Source: Caulobacter vibrioides (GTDB taxonomy: Bacteria; Pseudomonadota; Alphaproteobacteria; Caulobacterales; Caulobacteraceae). From it: a DNA stretch of 64,000 nucleotides. This document shows, piece after piece, positions 58,728 to 64,000 of this stretch. Where the stretch lies: assembly GCA_001449105.1 (NCBI GenBank), contig LNIY01000084.1, forward strand, positions 1 through 64,000, given 5' to 3'. Each line of letters opens with the position of its first letter. The first letter of the stretch is position 1. The notes beneath the pieces were generated by a model. The model was not told the origin of the DNA and made no database searches. It saw only the letters and a program-made list of their open reading frames with translations. The translations under genes and the position numbers were made by a program.

Positions 58728-60785
58728 TCAGCCCTCCTTGGTCGGGTTGATCAGGATGACGCCGTAGGCGTCGACGAGCGCCTCGCAGTCGGGCAGCACC
58801 AGGGTGGTCGAATCCATCTCGGTGATGATCGCCGGACCCGGGACGCGGTCGCCGGCGCGAAGCTTGGAGCGGTCGTAGATTGCGGCGGGCTTCATGCCGC
58901 CGTCGGCCCAGACCTCGTGGTCGCGGATCTTGGCGCGCGAGGGATCGCCGTCGCCCTTCTCGATCTCCAGCGAGGGGATCTCCTGCACCTTGCCCATGGC
59001 GACGGCGCGCAGGTTCACCAGCTCGTGCTCGGCGTCCATGTTGAAGGTGAAGAGGCGGCGGTGCTCCTCGTCGAAGGCGGCGGCCAGGCGTTGCAGCCCG
59101 CCGTTCTTCAGGCTGTCGAGCGTGACGTGCATCGGCACTTCGAAGGCCTGGCCGTGATAGCGGACGTCGATCTCGAAGCGGGTCTCGATCTCGGCGTCGG
59201 CGACGCCGTCGGCCTTCAGGGTGTCGCGGATCTGGCCGTCCATCTCGCCGAACAGGCCCAGCACCTCGGCCTCGGTCGCGGCCGACAGGCGCTTGGAGTA
59301 GGAGCGCGCGGTTTCGGTGCGCATCCGGGTGGTGGCGTCGCCCAGGGCGCACAGCACGCCGGGCGAAACCGGCGACACCGCCGGCCAGGAGCCCATCAGC
59401 TTGGCCACGGCGTTGACGTGCAGGGGCCCTGCGCCGCCGAAGCCCATCAGGGCGAAGTCGCGCGGGTCGTAGCCCTGCTGCACCGAGATCATGCGCAGCG
59501 CGCCGAACATGTTCTCGTTGACGATATCGATGATGCCGCGGGCGGCTTCATACAGGTCGATGCCCAGGGCGTCGGCGATGGTCTGAACCGCCGTGCGGGC
59601 CGCTTCGCGATCCAGCTTGAAGGCGCCGCCCAGCAGGTCTTCGGGCAGGTAGCCGAGCACGACGTTAGCGTCGGTGACGGTGGGAGCCGTGCCGCCCTTG
59701 CCGTAGGCGGCCGGGCCCGGCGCGGCGCCGGCCGACTCTGGGCCCACGCGCAGGGCGCGGGTCAGTTCCGGCACCTTGGCGATCGAGCCGCCGCCGGCCC
59801 CGACCGTCTTCACGTCCAGCGACGAGGCGCGGACGGTGAGGTGGCCGACGTCGGTGGTGCGCACGCGGCGCGGCTCGCCGTTCTCGATCAGCGCCACGTC
59901 GGTCGAGGTGCCGCCGACATCCAGCGTGAGAATGTTCTTCAGGCCCGAGTTGCGAGCCACCCACAGGGCGCCGGTGACGCCGCCGGCGGGACCCGACATC
60001 AGCAGGCTGACCGGGTGCTCTTCGGACTTTTCCGACGACATCAGGCCGCCGTCGGAACGCAGCAGGGCGATGCGGCCCTGCATGTCGAGGCCGCGCAGCT
60101 TGTCGCGCAGGTTCTTGACGTACTTGGAGACGACGGGGCGCACGGAAGCGTTGGCGACGGTGGTCAGGGTGCGCTCGTATTCCTGCATCTCCGGCAGGAC
60201 CTCGTGCGACAGCGACACCAGCACGCCCGGCAGGATCTCGGCGGCCAGCTCGGCCACGCGGCGCTCGTGCGAGCCGTTGAGATAGGCATTCATCAGGGCG
60301 ATGGTCACCGCCTCGACGCCCTGGTCCTTCAGCTTGGTCAGCTGGGCGCGGGCGTCAGCCTCGTCGAGCGGGCGGATCTCCTTGCCGGCCGCGTCGATGC
60401 GACCCTTGATCTCGACCGTGTCCTCCAGCTTGGCCAGCGGCTCGGGCTTGGGCCAGATGATCCAAGCGGCCAGGCCCCCGGGCACCAGCGAGCGGGCGAT
60501 CTGCATCACCTGGCGATAGCCCTCGGTGGTCACCAGGCCGACGCGTGCGCCCTTGCCTTCGAGCACGGCGTTCGTCGCGACGGTGGTGCCGTGCAGGAAG
60601 ACGTCGACGTCGGACGGCTTGACCCCGGCCTTTTCGCAGACCGCGTTGACGCCGGTCATCACGCCGACCGAGCTGTCATGCGGGGTCGACGGCGTCTTGT
60701 GCCGCCAGAAATCGCCCGTCGCCTCGTTCAGCAACAGCAGGTCGGTGAAGGTCCCGCCTACGTCCACGCCCAATCGGTAAGCCAT
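58728..60785 (-). CDS. hyuA: Hydantoinase A/oxoprolinase family subunit (ATPase-fold)
   Basis: The 685-aa protein opens with MAYRLGVDVGGTFTDLLLLN, the phosphate-binding signature of HyuA/oxoprolinase. It also has HGTTVATNAVLEGKGARVGL, LRSDGGLMSSEK, LTLDVGGTSTDVALIENGEP and VGAGGGSIAKV. These are the actin-like ATP site of the ATP-dependent amidohydrolases. The ATG at 60785 is preferred (AGAGGC upstream) over a start nine codons earlier. It heads the operon hyuA-hyuB-CoA-transferase (-hydrolase). Confidence 0.93.
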   Translation of the reverse strand: MAYRLGVDVGGTFTDLLLLNEATGDFWRHKTPSTPHDSSVGVMTGVNAVCEKAGVKPSDVDVFLHGTTVATNAVLEGKGARVGLVTTEGYRQVMQIARSLVPGGLAAWIIWPKPEPLAKLEDTVEIKGRIDAAGKEIRPLDEADARAQLTKLKDQGVEAVTIALMNAYLNGSHERRVAELAAEILPGVLVSLSHEVLPEMQEYERTLTTVANASVRPVVSKYVKNLRDKLRGLDMQGRIALLRSDGGLMSSEKSEEHPVSLLMSGPAGGVTGALWVARNSGLKNILTLDVGGTSTDVALIENGEPRRVRTTDVGHLTVRASSLDVKTVGAGGGSIAKVPELTRALRVGPESAGAAPGPAAYGKGGTAPTVTDANVVLGYLPEDLLGGAFKLDREAARTAVQTIADALGIDLYEAARGIIDIVNENMFGALRMISVQQGYDPRDFALMGFGGAGPLHVNAVAKLMGSWPAVSPVSPGVLCALGDATTRMRTETARSYSKRLSAATEAEVLGLFGEMDGQIRDTLKADGVADAEIETRFEIDVRYHGQAFEVPMHVTLDSLKNGGLQRLAAAFDEEHRRLFTFNMDAEHELVNLRAVAMGKVQEIPSLEIEKGDGDPSRAKIRDHEVWADGGMKPAAIYDRSKLRAGDRVPGPAIITEMDSTTLVLPDCEALVDAYGVILINPTKEG

Positions 60786-60941
60786 CGTCAGCCTCTGTTG
60801 CTGGCGCGCCAACTCCCCCCAGGGCGACTCCCCCCAAGTGCGACGGCGCGACGCCTATGGGGCGACATTCCCCCGATCGGGCGGCGAGCGCCGGATCGGG
60901 GGAGGGGTTTCACCGCTGTGCGGGCGCCGCCTGTTCTGTCG

Positions 60942-63425
60942 TCAGAACTTCACGGCGAGCTCGATGCCGAAGGTCGCGCCGGCGGCGGGCGAGGCGAAGT
61001 TGCCGCCGAACTCCGGCGCCGGGATCACCTCGGTCAGGTAGCGCTCGCCCGTGACGTTCTTGCCGAAGGCGGTGACGCTCCAGGTATCCGCTTCCAGCCC
61101 CGCGCGCAGGTCCAGCGTCGTGTAGGCGTCACGACGGCTCTTGGCGTAGTTGGCCCGGCCCAGGGCGCCGTAGCTGAGCTCGAAGACGGTGGGATTGTCC
61201 TGGTCCTGCACGACGTGGAACCAGGTCGGCCCCGTGCCGCGCACGTCGGCCCGCAGATGCAGGGCGAGGTTGTCGGGCAGCGGGTGGGTGTAGTCGGCCG
61301 CCAGGTTCCAGGTGTAGCGCGGCGTGTAGGGTGACTCGTTGCCGACGGTGTCGGGCCGCACGCTGTTCTTGCGGATCTCGCTGTCGGTGTAGGCGCCCGA
61401 GGCCTCCAGCGTCAGGCGCGAGCTGGCCCTGTAGCGCAGGCCCAGCTCCGCGCCCTTGATCCGCACCTCGTCGATGTTGGACACCACCCGCAGCAGGCCG
61501 AACGGGCCGACGAAGAACTCGAAGAACTGCATGTCGTCGACGTCGGTGTGATAGGCGGCGGCGTCGATGGTCAGGCGGCCGTCCAGCATCCGGCCCTTGG
61601 CCCCGATCTCGAAGCTGCTGGAGACCTCCTTGTCGAAGTCGTCGCGGATGGTCACCGGCTTGTAGCCGGCCGCCGTGCGCACCGGATTGACGAACAGGTT
61701 CACGGTCGCGGCGCTGCCCTGGCTGTTGAAGCCGCCCGACTTGAAGCCCACGCCCCAGTCTCCGTACAGCGTCCAGTCGTCGCTGGCCTTCCAGCGCAGG
61801 GCGATCTTGGGCTGGACCTGGTCGTAGGTCTTCTTCTGGTCCTTGATGCCGCCGGGATTGATCGTGGTGTCGAGGCCCGGGTTCAGGGCCGCGCCGCCGG
61901 TGTAGGGCGGGCCGTTGAAGTCGATGTACTTGGTCCGCGCCGCGGTCGGCACCAAGTTGTGCACCTTGCGCTCTTCGCGGTCGTAGCGCAGGGCCAGCGA
62001 GCCTTCGAGCGAGGGCGTGACGTCGTAGGCCAGCTGGCCGAACACGGCCGCCACGTCGCTTTCGAAGTCGTCCCAATAGAGCTGTTCGGTCGAATAGGCC
62101 GATGAGGCGGGCACGTAGAGCGCGCGCGGAACCTCGCCGCCGCCGTCCAGGCCCGTGGCCACGCCCACCTCGCGGTCGATGCGCAGGGCGTAGGCCCCCA
62201 CCATCCAGCGCAGCGGCTGGTCGGAGCGCGAGGTCAGGCGCAGCTCGCCCGAGACGTCGCTCTGGTCGCGCTTCTGGTACTGGTAGCCGTCGCAGGCCGT
62301 GGGCGTGTAGGGGCCGAAGAACGAGCCCGCCGCCGTCGGCGCCAGGTACTGCGGCGCGGGCAGGGCGATCCCCTTGGCGGTCAGGTTGGCGATCGAGGCG
62401 GCGCAGGCGGCGCTGGCGTTGAAGAAGCCGAACGAGGCCGAGGTGCCGTCGGCGACCAGGTCGTTGTCGATGTCGGAATAGAGGGTCCAGGCCGTCAGGG
62501 TGGCGAAGCCGAGGTCGCGCTCCAGCTTGGCCGAGACCTCCATCGCCTGCTGCCGGTTGGTGTGCGGCACGTTGTTCTGGAAGGCGAAGCGGTGGTCGTT
62601 GACGTCTTCGTAGTAGGAGGGCGTGGCCAGCACCGAAGCGAACGAGGGCAGGGCGAAGACGGCGTTGTAGGCGATCGCGCCCGCGGTCAGTTCGCCGTAA
62701 CGGGCCTTGAGGTCCAGCTTGGTCTTCTCGTCCAGCCGCGCCACGAGGCGGCCGTTCAGATTGTAGCCCTCGAAGCGGTCGACCGCGCCGCCGCCGAAGT
62801 CGCTGCCCCAGAAGCCGTCGGTCTTGCGGAAGTCGGCCGACAGGCTCCCCGCCAGGCGCTCGCTCAGCGGCCCGGCCACGCGGATGTCGCCGGCGAAGCT
62901 GTCGCGGTTGCCGACGCTGATCTTGCCCGCGCTCTCGAAGGTCTCGCCCGGCTCGACCGTGGAGACGATGATCGCGCCTGCGGCGGCGTTGCGACCGTAG
63001 ACCGCGCCTTGCGGACCCTTCACCACCTCGATCTGGCGCAGGTCGGAGAATTCGCGGTTGAAGGCGGCGGGATTGGCCATCTGCACCCCGTCGACGACGA
63101 AGGCGAAAGAGGCCTGTGCGTCGCGGGCGCCGTTGACGCCGCGGATGTTGACCTGGGCGTCGCCTTGCTCTGCGGCCTGCACCAGGCTGACGCCCGGGGT
63201 CAGGGCCACGAAGTCGGCTGCGCGGGCGACGCCGGCGGCTTCCAGCGTTGATTGGCTCAGGGCCGAGACGGCGGCCGGCACGTCACGCAGGTTCTCGGCC
63301 CGCTGGCGGGCGGTGACCATCACCTCGTCGACGGCGGTGGGCGTTTCCTGGGCGGACGCGGCGGTCGTCCAGCTCAGGGCCAGCAGAGATACGCCCAGCA
63401 GGGCGGCGGTCTTGTTGGTGTTCAT
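60942..63425 (-). CDS. TonB-dependent receptor of the hydantoinase locus
   Basis: The 827-aa outer-membrane receptor has a signal peptide (LLALSWTTAASAQ), a TonB-box-like VDEVMVTAR, a plug (VNIRGVNGARDAQ; IEVVKGPQGAVYGRNAAAGA) and a barrel that ends in FGIELAVKF. The KGPQGAVYGRNAAAGAI plug pattern resembles the broad Sphingomonad/Caulobacter receptor group that imports plant or aromatic compounds. No STN domain is present. It is 156 bp upstream of hyuA on the same strand and probably takes up the substrate for that operon. Confidence 0.93.
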   Translation of the reverse strand: MNTNKTAALLGVSLLALSWTTAASAQETPTAVDEVMVTARQRAENLRDVPAAVSALSQSTLEAAGVARAADFVALTPGVSLVQAAEQGDAQVNIRGVNGARDAQASFAFVVDGVQMANPAAFNREFSDLRQIEVVKGPQGAVYGRNAAAGAIIVSTVEPGETFESAGKISVGNRDSFAGDIRVAGPLSERLAGSLSADFRKTDGFWGSDFGGGAVDRFEGYNLNGRLVARLDEKTKLDLKARYGELTAGAIAYNAVFALPSFASVLATPSYYEDVNDHRFAFQNNVPHTNRQQAMEVSAKLERDLGFATLTAWTLYSDIDNDLVADGTSASFGFFNASAACAASIANLTAKGIALPAPQYLAPTAAGSFFGPYTPTACDGYQYQKRDQSDVSGELRLTSRSDQPLRWMVGAYALRIDREVGVATGLDGGGEVPRALYVPASSAYSTEQLYWDDFESDVAAVFGQLAYDVTPSLEGSLALRYDREERKVHNLVPTAARTKYIDFNGPPYTGGAALNPGLDTTINPGGIKDQKKTYDQVQPKIALRWKASDDWTLYGDWGVGFKSGGFNSQGSAATVNLFVNPVRTAAGYKPVTIRDDFDKEVSSSFEIGAKGRMLDGRLTIDAAAYHTDVDDMQFFEFFVGPFGLLRVVSNIDEVRIKGAELGLRYRASSRLTLEASGAYTDSEIRKNSVRPDTVGNESPYTPRYTWNLAADYTHPLPDNLALHLRADVRGTGPTWFHVVQDQDNPTVFELSYGALGRANYAKSRRDAYTTLDLRAGLEADTWSVTAFGKNVTGERYLTEVIPAPEFGGNFASPAAGATFGIELAVKF

Positions 63426-63605
63426 CGATCAGGCTCCCCTCCAGTGATCGAGGGTGAGCTTGCGCCGCATACCGACGTTCGCCGCGCGGTCGCGCGGGCT
63501 CCCCGCCTGTCGGGCGCCGGGGGCGGGGCGCTGGCTTCGAAGGCGCCGCCGCGCATCCTCGCGCGCCATGCCTGCCCGCGTCGCGGGCGTCGAGGAACAC
63601 GCGCC

Positions 63606-64000
63606 ATGACCACCCGCATCGAGATCGTCGAGGTGTCGCCCCGCGACGGGCTGCAGAACGAGAAGACGATGGTCTCGTCCGCCGACAAGGCCGCCCTGGT
63701 GCTCAAGGCCGTCGAGGCCGGGGCCCGGCGCGTCGAGGCGGTCAGCTTCGTCAACCCGCGCGCCGTGCCGCAGATGGCCGACGCCGACGAGGTGATGGCC
63801 CGCCTTCGCGGCCAGCAGGACCTGCGCGCGCGCGGCGTGTCGCTGATCGGCCTCGTCCTGAACCGCCGCGGCCTGGATCGCGCCATCGCCGCCGATGTCG
63901 ACGAGGTCAATTTCGTGGTGGTGGCCAGCGAGACCTTCAACGCCCGCAACCAGGGCGTCGCGGTTTCCGAGACCCTGCGCCAGATTTCCGAGGCGCCGCA
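63606..64000 (+). CDS. Hydroxymethylglutaryl-CoA lyase-like enzyme (partial, runs off the window)
   Basis: The first 131 codons match the N-terminal half of the DRE-TIM metallolyase HMG-CoA lyase: EIVEVSPRDGLQNEKTMV holds the catalytic RDGLQNE motif, followed by AGARRVEAVSFVNPRAVPQM. These enzymes cleave 3-hydroxy-3-methylglutaryl-CoA or similar acyl-CoAs. The gene is divergent from the TonB receptor across a 180-bp gap. The C-terminal half is beyond the window. With the CoA-transferase it may cleave the CoA ester made by the hydantoinase locus. Confidence 0.9.
   Translation, partial: MTTRIEIVEVSPRDGLQNEKTMVSSADKAALVLKAVEAGARRVEAVSFVNPRAVPQMADADEVMARLRGQQDLRARGVSLIGLVLNRRGLDRAIAADVDEVNFVVVASETFNARNQGVAVSETLRQISEAP

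Noticed and set aside
55629-61334. A 1901-codon open frame on the plus strand
   Set aside because: It runs antisense to the CoA-transferase, both hydantoinase genes and part of the receptor, all of which have strong family motifs. Its translation has biased composition with no domain. It is a by-product of high GC in the third codon position.
1-64000. CRISPR array
   Set aside because: No series of direct repeats with regular unique spacers was seen. The repeats present are inverted, irregularly placed and GC-rich, and no cas gene is present.

Overview
The window is a high-GC chromosomal segment that looks like Caulobacter or a close relative in the Caulobacteraceae. Grounds for this are the strong third-position GC bias, several large TonB-dependent receptors (two with their own regulators), FecI/FecR-type sigma and anti-sigma pairs, frequent TTG/GTG starts behind good ribosome-binding sites, and many families of intergenic palindromic repeats. 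The genus is an inference from gene content; no rRNA or core phylogenetic marker is present. I saw no prophage, IS element, CRISPR array or plasmid replication gene.

Layout. 1-5.2 kb: palindromic repeats, a FecR/ECF-sigma pair, and a coupled DNA-repair pair (a radical SAM protein and a UdgX-type uracil-DNA protein that carries a repeat element in frame). 5.2-13.3 kb: a LysR regulator divergent from a small monooxygenase and an MFS exporter, a CDF metal transporter, a DUF808 membrane protein, a DUF6880-like protein and a GGDEF-EAL protein. 13.3-21.7 kb: small ORFs, tRNA-Leu(CAA), LysR-pirin-WrbA, upp, a single-domain response regulator, a phosphomannomutase/phosphoglucomutase and gpmA. 21.9-24.5 kb: two tandem pentapeptide-repeat proteins.

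24.7-33.9 kb (minus strand) is the most unusual part: ten tightly packed genes without a recognisable known function. At least five, and probably seven, share one module: an N-terminal helix with an AQxxLD core, a G(F/Y)xPTFYxF strand motif, and a terminal R(L/I)VxVPxP strand. Different members carry a nested OmpA-like domain, PASTA-like domains, an Ig-like domain or a coiled coil. The first genes encode a protein of about five L7/L12-like repeats and a TPR-like protein. The pentapeptide pair converges on this operon.

34-43.2 kb is a carbohydrate-utilisation locus: MFS transporter, LacI regulator, a perfect 16-bp LacI-type operator, a TonB receptor, a GH3 enzyme and a GH30 lipoprotein. These fit capture of a beta-glucan outside the cell, cleavage, and uptake of the products. 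43.3-49.1 kb is an ECF sigma/FecR/STN-TonB receptor system ending in a histidine acid phosphatase (phytase-like), which suggests organic-phosphate capture. 49.3-54.3 kb is an EmrAB-type tripartite drug pump with a divergent TetR repressor. 54.3-64 kb holds a Sel1-like lipoprotein and a catabolic locus: cysteine hydrolase, family III CoA-transferase, hydantoinase B and A, a third TonB receptor, and a divergent HMG-CoA-lyase-like gene that runs off the end of the window.
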